From the NCBI GenBank assembly GCA_019420945.1, contig JAHZGF010000042.1:1-64000 (forward strand): DNA of 64,000 nucleotides, in the 5' to 3' direction. Under the pieces are notes generated by a model. It saw only the letters and a program-made list of their open reading frames with translations. It was not told where the DNA came from and made no database searches. Positions 1-8,359 of the stretch are shown piece after piece; the first letter of the stretch is position 1, and every line of letters starts with the position of its first letter. Both the position numbers and the translations under genes were made by a program. Origin of the DNA: Clostridiales bacterium. GTDB taxonomy: Bacteria > Bacillota > Clostridia > Oscillospirales > Oscillospiraceae.

Positions 1-1349
1 AGCTGGATTTCATCTGCCATGACGGAGAGCTGGCTGCTTATGGTTTCCTTGAGGCGTTCCAAGTCGCTGGTGGTGGCGTATTCCTCCAACGCCGCCAGTA
101 TGATCTCCTGGCTGTTTTGCGTAATGGCGGTAATCTGCTCGCTGGTGGTCTGGGCCAGCTGTGCCAAGCTGGACTGCTGCTCATTGATCTGCGCCTGCTG
201 CCGGTCAATGGTGTTACCCAGTTGTGAGTCGGACTGCTGCGTCCTATCCGTCATGGTCTGCACACTGGCCCCCAAAGTAATCCGGGTGTTGCCCGGATCC
301 AGGATGTCCGGTTCCAGAGTGGTAAGTGCATAGCGCACATCCAAGCCGTGGGGGGCGCTGGTGACCTGGGTGTAGCGGCCTACCCGGAGGGCAGCAATGG
401 CGCTGTCAGTGCAGTGGAGATCCACCGCCGTCACCGAGATGGTGCGCAGGGGCAGCACGCCGGACTGGGCCAGCAGGGCCATGGCCTTGGTGCGCAGGTT
501 GGCGGCCTCAGTCACGTCGTCCCAGGTCTGGACGGAGACGATCCTGCCATATTTGTCCACCCCAGCCTTGGAGTAGATGATGCTGCCCTCCTTGACCAGG
601 TCCTCGGTCAAGTCCCCATCGGGCAGGTTGGCGATGGTCAGATCCTCGGCGCCCACCGGCAGGATTGCAGTGTAAACATCGGTGGCGTCGATCTGGTCGG
701 TGAGTTCCAGCAGGTTTTCCGCAAAGGTGATGCCCTGGACATTGCTCAGCGGGTAGTCCGCCAGATAATCCAGATAGGTGCCGTCCTCCTCGTAGCGCAC
801 CAGCAGGTGCCCCCCCAGGGCGGAGCTGCTGAGCTTGTCGGTGATAATGGCCCAGGTGGTGGCGTAGTCGGTACTTGACCGAGTGATGTAGTTGTTGGGG
901 TCGCTGACGGTGACTTGCCCCAGCTTGATCTGCTGCTCCTCGGTCACCTGAGCGTTGTGGGCCTCCAGCAGCTTACCCAGCCAGAAGGCCACCACATTGT
1001 CCGCCCCCTCATACTCCGGATTGTCTTCGTAGTCTGCCGGAAAGTCAAAAGGGGGAACAATGCTGTCGTTGAGACAGGCCAGCTGGCCCTCGGCCTCGAT
1101 GGTGCGTTCCAGGTCAAAGCCCTGGGTGTCTGACAGGATTCGCCCCCGGAAGACGGGCAGACCGTCGGCCAGCAGCTCCAGACGGCCCTTGAGCCGGGTA
1201 AGCTGACCCACAAAGGGGTGGTCGTGGTCAATGGTAAAGGACAGGCTGCCCGCCTCATCCACCGCCAGATGGACGGACACGTCCCGGATGGTGAGCTCAT
1301 CCAGCCTGGGGTCATAGATTTGGTAGCCCTCAAAATTGAGCTGATACAT
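1..1349 (-). CDS. Phage tail-associated protein (Gp37/endopeptidase-tail-like), partial
   Basis: The reading frame starts at ATG 1349 (MYQLNFEGYQIYD) and is open to the left edge, so the 3' end is missing. The first 350 or so residues look like the tail-tip hub and baseplate proteins of siphoviruses (ReqiPepy6 Gp37-like or prophage endopeptidase tail). A long Gln/Ser-rich stretch follows (QAQINEQQSSLAQLAQ), which looks like a coiled coil leading toward a fibre or host-contact part. It lies directly after the Dit gene: Dit's stop codon overlaps this ATG, which is the usual Dit-Tal order. It probably forms the tail-tip hub that contacts the cell surface. The family assignment rests on position and general character; no catalytic motif was identified. 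Confidence 0.75.
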   Translation of the reverse strand, partial: MYQLNFEGYQIYDPRLDELTIRDVSVHLAVDEAGSLSFTIDHDHPFVGQLTRLKGRLELLADGLPVFRGRILSDTQGFDLERTIEAEGQLACLNDSIVPPFDFPADYEDNPEYEGADNVVAFWLGKLLEAHNAQVTEEQQIKLGQVTVSDPNNYITRSSTDYATTWAIITDKLSSSALGGHLLVRYEEDGTYLDYLADYPLSNVQGITFAENLLELTDQIDATDVYTAILPVGAEDLTIANLPDGDLTEDLVKEGSIIYSKAGVDKYGRIVSVQTWDDVTEAANLRTKAMALLAQSGVLPLRTISVTAVDLHCTDSAIAALRVGRYTQVTSAPHGLDVRYALTTLEPDILDPGNTRITLGASVQTMTDRTQQSDSQLGNTIDRQQAQINEQQSSLAQLAQTTSEQITAITQNSQEIILAALEEYATTSDLERLKETISSQLSVMADEIQ

Positions 1350-2011
1350 CAGAGGGATCCCTCCTGATAGCTGACGGCGATGGTGCCGGTGCCGGCGGTG
1401 GTCCGGGCGGTGAGGGTATGGACGCCCTGGGTGAGGCGAATACCGGGAATGCGGCGGGAGCCGGCGCTGATGGTGTAACTGCTGGTGCCCCAGGTCAGCA
1501 CCGTCTCGGCGCTCACCGTGATGGTGGGCACCACCGGCCGCCGGTCACAGGCCAGGGTCAGTGCGGTGTCAGAGGTGGTCAGCTGGGCGGTTACCTCAGT
1601 GAGGGCGTCCTTGTAGCGCCAGGGGTCGCAGGTGAATTCCAGCTGCACAGTCCAGCGGTTGCCCTCCATGGCATAGCCGGAGATAGCCCCCCGGCCGCTG
1701 TAATACCAGCGGGGATCTCCGTCGAAGGTCAAGGTGACCTTTTGGCCATGCAGTAGAGAGGCCAGGCGGGACAGAAATTCCGGCCAGGACAGGCCGCTCA
1801 GATTGGCCGTGGATACCAAGGTTAGGGAGATCGTCCGGTTCTGGTAGTGGATTTCTCCATCCAGAGAGGTGGAAAGATCCAACTGTCCGTCACGACCTGG
1901 AACATCCACATAATTTGTGCGTACTTCCGGAAAGCCGATGTCGGCCTCCGTCAGATACATGCCCAGATCCTTCAGGCTGTGTTTTCCGGCAATAGTAACT
2001 CCGATGGTCAC
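1349..2011 (-). CDS. Distal tail protein (Dit) / phage tail family protein
   Basis: A 220-residue protein between the tape measure and the tail-hub gene, which is the usual Dit position. The N-terminus (KDLGMYLTEADIGFPEVRT, VPGRDGQLDLST) has the look of the siphovirus phage-tail family: an early beta-rich ring domain with a G-R-D-G turn, then a galectin-like C-terminal part. Dit forms the hexameric ring joining the tail tube to the tip. Its start overlaps the stop of the tape-measure gene by 4 bases and its stop overlaps the next ATG, so the three are likely co-translated. Confidence 0.8.
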   Translation of the reverse strand: MTIGVTIAGKHSLKDLGMYLTEADIGFPEVRTNYVDVPGRDGQLDLSTSLDGEIHYQNRTISLTLVSTANLSGLSWPEFLSRLASLLHGQKVTLTFDGDPRWYYSGRGAISGYAMEGNRWTVQLEFTCDPWRYKDALTEVTAQLTTSDTALTLACDRRPVVPTITVSAETVLTWGTSSYTISAGSRRIPGIRLTQGVHTLTARTTAGTGTIAVSYQEGSL

Positions 2012-4380
2012 GATGTTCTCACCGCCCTTGCATCGATTTTGCCCAAGGCGGAATCCATGTCCTTGGCAATGCCGCCCACCAGACGGCCGGAGTCCAGATA
2101 GATGCGCATTCGTTCGATCCGGTCCCCCAGCTCCTGCATGGCCGCCAGCATGGAGTTGCCCGCACCACCGGAGTAGGAGAGGGCCAGATCGGCTCCGATT
2201 TTGCCGGAGGAGAGCAAGGCTCCATCCAATTCGTTGGCTGCGGCGCTGCTGGTGTTCTGTACGCTGGACAGAAGCCCTCGGCTGACGCTGTCGTATTCGT
2301 CGGACCAGCCTTCACCCAGACCTTCCGCCATGTATCCGCCTATGGATGCAAATACACGGGAGGGCGACTTGATGCCCAGCACCTTTTTGACCCCGTTGAC
2401 AATGCCGGAGAAAAAGTTTTTGACCTGATTGGTAAACCAGCTCACCATGGACTGGATACCTTGCCAGATACCTTTGACGATATTCACACCGATGTCCAAG
2501 ATGCCGCCCATCAATGCCCCGATACCGTTTACAATGGCTGTGATAATTTGCGGCAAGGACGCCACCAGTTGAGGGATGGTCTTGATGATGCCCTCGATCA
2601 GCTTTTGAAGCATCTGTACACCGGACTGGATAATCTGTGGCAGATTGTTTGCCAGCCCGCTGGTGATGCTGGTAATAATCTTGGGCAGCTGAGCCACCAA
2701 CTGCGGAATCGCTCCGATAATTCCTTGCGTCAGATTTAACAGCAGATTGATTCCAGCTTCAAGAATTGTAGGTAGGTTGCTGGTAATAAACGAAATGAAA
2801 TTGTCAATGATCTGCGGCAATTGTTCAAGCATAGACGGGATTGCAGAAAGGATACCGTTAACCAAATTGGTCAACAATTCCACGCCTTTGTTTAACACCG
2901 ACGGAAGTTGTACTGTGATGCCATCCAACACGGTTTGAACGATCACAGGCAGTTGCTCAGCCATTACTGGGATAGCACTTAAAACCCCATTCATCAAAGC
3001 GTTGAGCAGATCCATGCCCGCTGTTATTACGGTTGGCAGCTGTTGAGTCAAATAGCCAAGCCCAGCCTGGAGCATTGCCGGGATGCGCTCAGCCAGTGTA
3101 GGCAACCCGGTTTCAATGCCAGCCACCAGCTGATTGAGCAACTGCACTCCAGCGCTCAGGAGCTGTGGGGCAGCCGTGCCCAGCGCAGTGACAAGGTTGC
3201 CAATAATAGATACCGCCGCCCTGGCCAACTGAGGAATGGCCGAAATTGCAGTCGTGATAATATCCGGTAAAACCGCGGTAAAGCCGCTGATCAGGGAGGT
3301 GGCCCCGTCGATGAGGGTGGGTAGCAACGTCTGTAAGGTGGTTGGAATATAGGGCAGAATGCTTTGAGCCAGCTGGGTCAAACCCTCCGCCAGTCTTGGC
3401 AGCAGCATCTGGATTCGCGGCACCAGGTTTTCGCCCACTGTAACCACGCTGTCCACCAGGTTGCCCAGCAGGGCGTCAAAGTCCTGCTGGGGATCGGCCA
3501 TACCGGTCAGGAAGTTGTCCCAGGCGGCCCGCATGGAACTGATAGAGCCCTGGATGGTGGTGGACGCCTCTTTTGCGGTGGTGCCGGTAATGCCCATCTC
3601 ATCCTGGATGACGTGAATGGCTTCCACGATTTTATCGAAGCTGACCTGGTTGACAGTTTCGGCTGTCACCGTCATGGTGTCTCCAAGGACGCCGGAGTCG
3701 TTGATGAGCCGGGCCATCTCGGCTTGGGTACCGCCATAACCCAGCTTCAGGTTGTCCAGCATCTCATAGTTCTGCTTGGCAAAGCCCTGATAGGCGTCCT
3801 GAATCCGGCTGATATCGGTGCCCATCTTGTTGGCATTGTCCGCCATGTCAGTGATGGCGACATTGGCAATGTCTGCGGCCGCCTGGGTATCTCCGCCCAA
3901 ACCCTGGATCAGGGAGGCGGAGAAGGATGTGACCGTGTCCATATACTCATTGGCGGACATGCCAGCGGTTTGCCAGGCGTTGTTGGCATTGCTCATGACT
4001 TCGTTCTGGGCGGCCATCAGGGAATTGTACTCAGACTCAGCGTCTGAAACGGTCTTTCCCACACTGGAGGCATATTCCTCCAGAGTCGCCCCACCGGCGC
4101 CAAACAGCGTTTCCACACCGCCCACCAGCTGTTCGTAGTCCGCATACAGTTTGATAGACTGGGTGCCAAGCGCCGCAATACCGGCGGCGGCGGCTCCAAG
4201 AGCAGCAAGGCCGGCCTTAGCCGCAGTGGCAAGGCCGGTCTTTAATTTATCCCCAAAGGAACTGTTGAATTTTTCGCCAGAAGTGCTTCCGGCACTGCCC
4301 AACTCATTCTCCAGCGCGCCCTGGATGCCTTTTGTGGTCGGGATAATTTGTACATATGCTTTGGCAAGCTCATTGCCCAT
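2008..4380 (-). CDS. Phage tail tape measure protein
   Basis: At 790 residues this is the longest gene of the tail module. The N-terminal 300 residues (LYADYEQLVGGVETLFGAGG and a long alpha-helical stretch) fit the TP901-type tape-measure core. From about residue 330 to 590 there are tandem helical hydrophobic repeats of roughly 35 residues with recurring AIPQL, LPQII and G-LL/LLN-L elements, which may insert in the membrane during DNA ejection. A C-terminal segment (GIKSPSRVFASIGGYMAEGL) is typical of phage tape measures. The protein sets tail length. It follows a DUF5361-like gene, whose end overlaps its start, as expected for a tail assembly chaperone region. Confidence 0.92.
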   Translation of the reverse strand: MGNELAKAYVQIIPTTKGIQGALENELGSAGSTSGEKFNSSFGDKLKTGLATAAKAGLAALGAAAAGIAALGTQSIKLYADYEQLVGGVETLFGAGGATLEEYASSVGKTVSDAESEYNSLMAAQNEVMSNANNAWQTAGMSANEYMDTVTSFSASLIQGLGGDTQAAADIANVAITDMADNANKMGTDISRIQDAYQGFAKQNYEMLDNLKLGYGGTQAEMARLINDSGVLGDTMTVTAETVNQVSFDKIVEAIHVIQDEMGITGTTAKEASTTIQGSISSMRAAWDNFLTGMADPQQDFDALLGNLVDSVVTVGENLVPRIQMLLPRLAEGLTQLAQSILPYIPTTLQTLLPTLIDGATSLISGFTAVLPDIITTAISAIPQLARAAVSIIGNLVTALGTAAPQLLSAGVQLLNQLVAGIETGLPTLAERIPAMLQAGLGYLTQQLPTVITAGMDLLNALMNGVLSAIPVMAEQLPVIVQTVLDGITVQLPSVLNKGVELLTNLVNGILSAIPSMLEQLPQIIDNFISFITSNLPTILEAGINLLLNLTQGIIGAIPQLVAQLPKIITSITSGLANNLPQIIQSGVQMLQKLIEGIIKTIPQLVASLPQIITAIVNGIGALMGGILDIGVNIVKGIWQGIQSMVSWFTNQVKNFFSGIVNGVKKVLGIKSPSRVFASIGGYMAEGLGEGWSDEYDSVSRGLLSSVQNTSSAAANELDGALLSSGKIGADLALSYSGGAGNSMLAAMQELGDRIERMRIYLDSGRLVGGIAKDMDSALGKIDARAVRTS

Positions 4381-4756
4381 GCGTTACGCCCCCTTTGCCC
4401 AGCCGTTTGTTCCGTTCCCGTTGGAAATCCGCACCGGAGGCGAAAGACTCAATATCAGAGTCCACGCCGAGTCCGCTTGTCAGCCGCTCCACAATGGAAG
4501 CAGGGCGATTGCGGCCTTTGGCGGCGTCCTTGGTGTTGGCCCACAGCAAGTAGCTCAGCCGGTCCACTGTGGCCGCCATCAGCAGGGTTTCCAGAGAAAC
4601 AGACCGTTTGGTGATTGCCATTTTGATTCTGCTGTTTTCCCGAAGGCCGGAGGCGAGGGTTGCCGCATAGGACAAGGGCAGCCCCCGCCAGTCATAGATA
4701 TGATAGGTCTCCGCAAAGTCGCAGATCAGCGCGTCCTCGTCCACGGCAATCATCAT
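4370..4756 (-). CDS. Tail assembly chaperone-like protein (DUF5361-like)
   Basis: A 128-residue protein just upstream of the tape measure. It begins MIAVDEDALICDFAETYHIYDWRGL and carries a basic C-terminus, resembling DUF5361 proteins found before tape-measure genes in Firmicutes phages. Two adjacent ATGs (4756 and 4753) are possible starts. In many siphoviruses the two genes before the tape measure are joined by a programmed frameshift. Here this gene and the 90-residue gene before it are separated by 11 bases, and no slippery heptamer was recognised. Function is inferred from position. Confidence 0.7.
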   Translation of the reverse strand: MMIAVDEDALICDFAETYHIYDWRGLPLSYAATLASGLRENSRIKMAITKRSVSLETLLMAATVDRLSYLLWANTKDAAKGRNRPASIVERLTSGLGVDSDIESFASGADFQRERNKRLGKGGVTHGQ

Positions 4757-4767
4757 GGCGAGGGCGA

Positions 4768-5040
4768 TTATTTTTTTGCCTTTGCGCTTTTCAGGCCCTG
4801 CATGATGTCGCCCAGCTCTTCCACCACTTTGGTGATGGGTACCCGGCCCGAGGGGGTGCGGACGTGATCATAGAGGGCTGCCCGGCCGTCTGTGCCAAGC
4901 ATACCCTCCACCACATCCGGCAGCACCGTAACCACACCCTGGTCCAGCTTGGCCAAAGACTCCATCAGTTCGATGTCGTCCAGGGCGTCCTCGTCAACAC
5001 AGTAGCAAAACCCGGAGGTAGTGGTGATCTCAGTGGTCAT
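4768..5040 (-). CDS. Phage tail assembly chaperone-like small protein
   Basis: A 90-residue acidic protein (MTTEITTTSGFCYCVDEDALDDIELMESL) ending in a Lys-rich tail. It lies between the tail tube gene and the DUF5361-like gene, the usual place for the first tail assembly chaperone. Its ATG overlaps the stop of the tail tube gene by 4 bases. I do not recognise a named family with certainty. Confidence 0.65.
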   Translation of the reverse strand: MTTEITTTSGFCYCVDEDALDDIELMESLAKLDQGVVTVLPDVVEGMLGTDGRAALYDHVRTPSGRVPITKVVEELGDIMQGLKSAKAKK

Positions 5041-5597
5041 GCGCTCGCCGCCTTTTTGATGTATTCATAGTGGGTATTTCCCTCTTGGTCGGGATAGGCG
5101 GTCAGAGTGACCTCATAGCCCACTGCGTCGCTGTCGGTGTACGCGATCTCGCCGATCTCGGAAATGCCTGCGGAGGGGATGACAATGCGCTTCAATGCCC
5201 CTCCCCGAAGCACCATGTCCACCACCCAGCTGCTGGCGGCCAGCTCTCCGGAGCTGGCCTTGACGGTAATGCCGGCCTCCAGGGTGCCGGAGACATTATC
5301 CTCTCCGTAAACGGTTTTGAGTACGTCCACGTTCAGACCCTCGATGAGGGTAAAGGAAAACGTGTCCTCCTTGCCGGTCTGGGTGGTCATGACGATGTCT
5401 CCGCCCCAGGCCTTCACGGTGTCGGTCTCAGGGGTGTTGCTGTTGGTCAGGCCGTCCTCGGAGATGTAGCCCAGACTGGTAAAGGCTTCATCCAGTTCGG
5501 ATTCGGCGTCGCTGGGCAAGGCGGTTCCCACAGGAGCCCGGGAGACTGCACCGCCCACCTTGGGCTTGCCATAAATGACGTTGGCGGTATCTGCCAT
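5037..5597 (-). CDS. Major tail (tube) protein
   Basis: A 186-residue protein. I chose ATG 5597 (MADTANVIYGKPKVGGA) because a strong AAAGGAGGA ribosome site lies just upstream; the frame stays open for 26 more codons without a better site. The beta-rich composition, with an aromatic-poor N-terminus and phrases such as AWGGDIVMTTQTGKEDTFSFTLIEG, is characteristic of siphovirus tail tube proteins of Firmicutes phages. It polymerises into the tail tube around the tape measure. It sits after the head-tail connector genes and before the chaperones, as expected. Confidence 0.82.
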   Translation of the reverse strand: MADTANVIYGKPKVGGAVSRAPVGTALPSDAESELDEAFTSLGYISEDGLTNSNTPETDTVKAWGGDIVMTTQTGKEDTFSFTLIEGLNVDVLKTVYGEDNVSGTLEAGITVKASSGELAASSWVVDMVLRGGALKRIVIPSAGISEIGEIAYTDSDAVGYEVTLTAYPDQEGNTHYEYIKKAASA

Positions 5598-5610
5598 GCT
5601 TGTTCCTCCT

Positions 5611-5943
5611 TTAGTAAGTGATGTCATACACGGCCTGGTAGCGGTATCGCTTTGTGGTCGTGTCGGTGTATACATAGTCGCTGTTCAGGGCTGCCCGACC
5701 GATGTCCGCAGTATCGGGCATCCGGTCCATGGCCGCTTTCACCTGCTCGTTGAGCTTAGCAGCGTCCAACAGCGTCATGGCCCAGGACTGGAGGGCCAGG
5801 GTGGCGGAGCTGATCCAATCCGTCCGGCTGCTGCCGGTCTTTTCCAGCAGCACAAAGGTTTCCGGCAGCGGACTGGGCACCTCCATGCAGATGGGGACGG
5901 ACAGATGATCCGTCAGATAATCCAGTATCTGTTGTTCGATCAT
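5611..5943 (-). CDS. Phage tail terminator / minor capsid-type protein
   Basis: A 110-residue protein (MIEQQILDYLTDHLSVPICMEVP) with the size and opening of Gp12/tail-completion-type proteins, which begin with a short helix and a P-x-P-ETFVLLEKTG strand. It overlaps the preceding HK97 gp10-like gene by 4 bases and precedes the tail tube gene, as tail terminators usually do. It probably caps the tail at the neck. Assigned by position and weak similarity. Confidence 0.7.
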   Translation of the reverse strand: MIEQQILDYLTDHLSVPICMEVPSPLPETFVLLEKTGSSRTDWISSATLALQSWAMTLLDAAKLNEQVKAAMDRMPDTADIGRAALNSDYVYTDTTTKRYRYQAVYDITY

Positions 5944-6194
5944 TGCTTTGCACTCCCCAGGGCTTTCAGCAGCGTGTTGTGCTTCAGATTGCTGTAATAG
6001 GCATGGGCGGTTGCCGGCGCAACCTCAGCCCAGCAGCGGTTTTTCCCGTGAATGATGTTGGATTCATACCCGTCACCGGCGGTGGACTGCACGGAGGCGG
6101 CATATTGCCGGAGAAGCCCCTGGATCTCGCCGCCCTTCAGCAGCTGGCCCACGGCGGCATGGTTCAGCTGTACGGTAACTTTGCTTTTACTCAT
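5940..6194 (-). CDS. HK97 gp10-like head-tail joining protein
   Basis: A short 84-residue protein starting MSKSKVTVQLNHAAVGQLLKGG; ATG 6194 overlaps the end of the upstream gene. The central segment has the SxxAxDGYE-like stretch (QSTAGDGYESNIIHGKNR) followed by an aromatic C-terminal half (ATAHAYYSNLKHNTLLKAL), as in the HK97 gp10 family that links the head-closure protein to the tail terminator. It is shorter than the usual 110-140 residues, like other compact Clostridia phage versions. Confidence 0.75.
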   Translation of the reverse strand: MSKSKVTVQLNHAAVGQLLKGGEIQGLLRQYAASVQSTAGDGYESNIIHGKNRCWAEVAPATAHAYYSNLKHNTLLKALGSAKQ

Positions 6195-6528
6195 ACCGTT
6201 CCACCTTGACCTTCCTGTTCCAGTCCAGAGGGACCAGAGCGTCGATCCACTGCTGCGGGGGACCGAATGCCCGGAAGCTCTGCCCCCAGAAGTCCACCCG
6301 GCAGTCAGTCCAGTCGTGGGTGTCCTCCTTTGGGAGACAGAGCTCATATTCTGCCCGCTTCCCGTAGAGTTGCAGGTCGTTGACCACTGCCTCCGCCGAT
6401 ACGGGAGTGACCAATACATTTTCCACCTGGGTGGGAAGCTCCTGATAGATTGGGGCATGGAAAGCGTCTGTGCCGGTCTGGTTGCGCTGGTACAGTGTCA
6501 CGGTAATCCCCTTAATCAGGCTGGCCAT
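6187..6528 (-). CDS. Phage head closure-type protein
   Basis: A 113-residue protein (MASLIKGITVTLYQRNQTGTDAFHAPIYQE) between the head-tail adaptor and the gp10-like gene. The opening, a beta strand with a short polar loop and then a V-E-N-V-L-V motif, matches head-closure (stopper) proteins of siphoviruses. It overlaps the upstream adaptor gene by 17 bases and the downstream gp10-like gene by 8 bases, typical of a translationally coupled connector cluster. Confidence 0.7.
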   Translation of the reverse strand: MASLIKGITVTLYQRNQTGTDAFHAPIYQELPTQVENVLVTPVSAEAVVNDLQLYGKRAEYELCLPKEDTHDWTDCRVDFWGQSFRAFGPPQQWIDALVPLDWNRKVKVERYE

Positions 6529-6910
6529 AAAGTTCCATCACCCCGTATTTCTGACGGCGCAGGCCCAGCCGGGCCAGCTCGCTGGTCTTGATAAACAGTC
6601 CGCCGCCGGGAATCAGGAAGGTGCCGGAGGCGCTGTAGCCTCCGGCGCTCTCTGTAACCTGGGTCATGGGCTCCTGGTCGGTGGAGGTCATCAGGGCCCG
6701 GGCCACTACGTCCACGGTGACGCTTTTGGCCACTTCGGCCAGATCCGGGTCAGCCTGAACCATCTCGTCCAGGTCTTTCCCGACTTTTCTGGCCTCGGTG
6801 CGCAGGCTGGCGCAGACAATGGGCAGCAGTGCCTCTGCCCGCTGAGTTTCCTGGTCGGTCAGCGGACGCCACAGGGCGGCCAGATCCGCCGCGGACGCAT
6901 AGGTCCCCAT
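6512..6910 (-). CDS. Head-tail adaptor protein (Gp15/Gp19-like)
   Basis: A 132-residue mainly helical protein. The opening MGTYASAADLAALWRPLTDQE, in which a short helix is followed by a second helix AEALLPIVCASLR, and the late segment GGGLFIKTSELARLGLRRQK resemble the Gp19/Gp15/Gp42 head-tail adaptor family. It lies immediately after the capsid gene (stop and start share a base). It would bind under the portal ring. Confidence 0.78.
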   Translation of the reverse strand: MGTYASAADLAALWRPLTDQETQRAEALLPIVCASLRTEARKVGKDLDEMVQADPDLAEVAKSVTVDVVARALMTSTDQEPMTQVTESAGGYSASGTFLIPGGGLFIKTSELARLGLRRQKYGVMELYGQPD

Positions 6911-7809
6911 TACTCGGAGGCCTTGACCAGGGCGAAGGCGTTGGGATCGAGAATGCCCCAGCCCAGGTACATCTCGCCCCGGATGTAGATCTGGTTATGG
7001 CCCTTCAGATCTCCCAGGGAGGCGTCGTTGTCCGGGTTGCCGTAACGGATGATCTCGATGGGAATCTCCTTGGCGTAACCCCAGCGGAAGCAGTTCTGGA
7101 AGTCACCCACCAGAGCACGATCCAGGCTGGAGTTGGCGCTCAGGGTGGAATTGGATTCCACCCGCAGGCCGTTGATGGTGCCGGGATTGTTGCCCCAGGA
7201 CAGCTCAGGATAGAGCTTGGCACCGTCGGTGGTGGTCTGGGCCGCCAGGGAAGAACGGAAGGCCGGGGCGAGCACCAGTCCGGTCACATCGCACTCGCTG
7301 TTCTGTACCAGAGCAATGGCGGCCTCGATATTGGCGTCGGGCTTGTCATCGGGCTGAATGGTCACCGTCTGGGTGATCTTGCTGTCGAAGTGGTTGGTGC
7401 CGATCACATCAGAGGCGCTGCCGGTGCGGGGGTTGACTCCGTGAAACGCCATCAGATCCAGGCCCTTGGCCACCTTGCGGGCAAAGCCGTCGGAAAAGGC
7501 GCTCATATAGTCCAGCTGGGCGCTCTCCGAGGCGTAGAGGAACTCGTCGGAGATCCGGGCGCCATACTCCACCTTCAGGGGGACGATAGTCACCGGAGTG
7601 ATGGTGACGCCGCCCTTGCTTTTGGCGCCGTTCTCCGCCACCACGTCGATTTCCTTGTCCATCTGGAAGGTGAACTCCTTCATCCCGTTGAAGGGAATGG
7701 GGGTGGCGGCGCAGAGGTTGGCCAGGGCGCTGGCCCCCTTGGTCTTCTGGATGAATTCGGGGATCAGCTCCTCGGGAAACAGGGTACCCTTGCTCAGAAT
7801 ATCGCTCAT
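6910..7809 (-). CDS. Major capsid protein (HK97 fold)
   Basis: A 299-residue protein with the sequence style of HK97-fold capsid proteins of Firmicutes siphoviruses: a short N-arm (LFPEELIPEFIQKTKGASAL), a spine and P-domain strand (FTFQMDKEIDVVAENGAKS), an A-domain, and a C-terminal strand (GEMYLGWGILDPNAFA). It has no long N-terminal delta domain, which fits the presence of a separate scaffold gene just upstream. Capsomers of this protein form the head. Confidence 0.9.
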   Translation of the reverse strand: MSDILSKGTLFPEELIPEFIQKTKGASALANLCAATPIPFNGMKEFTFQMDKEIDVVAENGAKSKGGVTITPVTIVPLKVEYGARISDEFLYASESAQLDYMSAFSDGFARKVAKGLDLMAFHGVNPRTGSASDVIGTNHFDSKITQTVTIQPDDKPDANIEAAIALVQNSECDVTGLVLAPAFRSSLAAQTTTDGAKLYPELSWGNNPGTINGLRVESNSTLSANSSLDRALVGDFQNCFRWGYAKEIPIEIIRYGNPDNDASLGDLKGHNQIYIRGEMYLGWGILDPNAFALVKASE

Positions 7810-7813
7810 ATTG

Positions 7814-8299
7814 TTACTCTCCTTTACTGGTCAATGTTTCGGTCAGCTCCTTCAGGGCTGCCCGTTTGGTGTCGCCGGCGCCGGCGGGCTCAGTGTCACG
7901 CAGGAGTGTACCGGCGGAGCGTTTGCCGGAGCCCAGCAGCTTTGCCAGGCCTTCCGCGTCCTTTCGGATGTCCGCCTCGCTCTCGCCGGACAGTCGGCCG
8001 GCCAACTCATAGGGCAGGCCGGTCTCGTGGGCAATTCTCGTTTTTACCGAGGCGGTCTCGTAGCCCGTCACCTTGGCCTGCAGCTGTGCCAGCTGCTCAT
8101 CGTAGCCGGCATACTTTGCGGCGGCATCGTCTGCCGCCCGGGTCAGGTCGCCGATCTGCTTTTCGTAGTCGGCGACCTTCTTCTTCAGGTCGTCGTAGTC
8201 GCCGTATTTCCTGGCCAGCGTCTCCCGCTCCCGCTTGAGACGTTCCGAAATAGCGGCGTTGAACTGTTCCTGAGTCGTGATTGGTGCAAATTCTTCCAT
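7814..8299 (-). CDS. Phage scaffold protein (GP20/DUF4355-like)
   Basis: A 161-residue Glu/Lys/Ala-rich helical protein with a long coiled coil (residues about 15-85, DDLKKKVADYEKQIGDL) and a basic C-terminus. This is the profile of the phage minor structural GP20 / scaffold family that precedes HK97 capsid genes. I prefer ATG 8299 (MEEFAPITTQEQFNAAIS) with GGAAAGGA upstream; a frame-extending ATG at 8320 lacks a good ribosome site. It would guide procapsid assembly and be lost on maturation. Confidence 0.85.
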   Translation of the reverse strand: MEEFAPITTQEQFNAAISERLKRERETLARKYGDYDDLKKKVADYEKQIGDLTRAADDAAAKYAGYDEQLAQLQAKVTGYETASVKTRIAHETGLPYELAGRLSGESEADIRKDAEGLAKLLGSGKRSAGTLLRDTEPAGAGDTKRAALKELTETLTSKGE

Positions 8300-8359
8300 A
8301 CAATTGTCCTTTCCCCACATAACCCGGTGGTATCGGTAACTATCTACAACGGTTTCCCG

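Noticed and set aside
6829..8238. Plus-strand frame opposite capsid and scaffold genes
   Set aside because: Antisense to recognised phage head genes with Gly/His/Gln-rich shadow composition.
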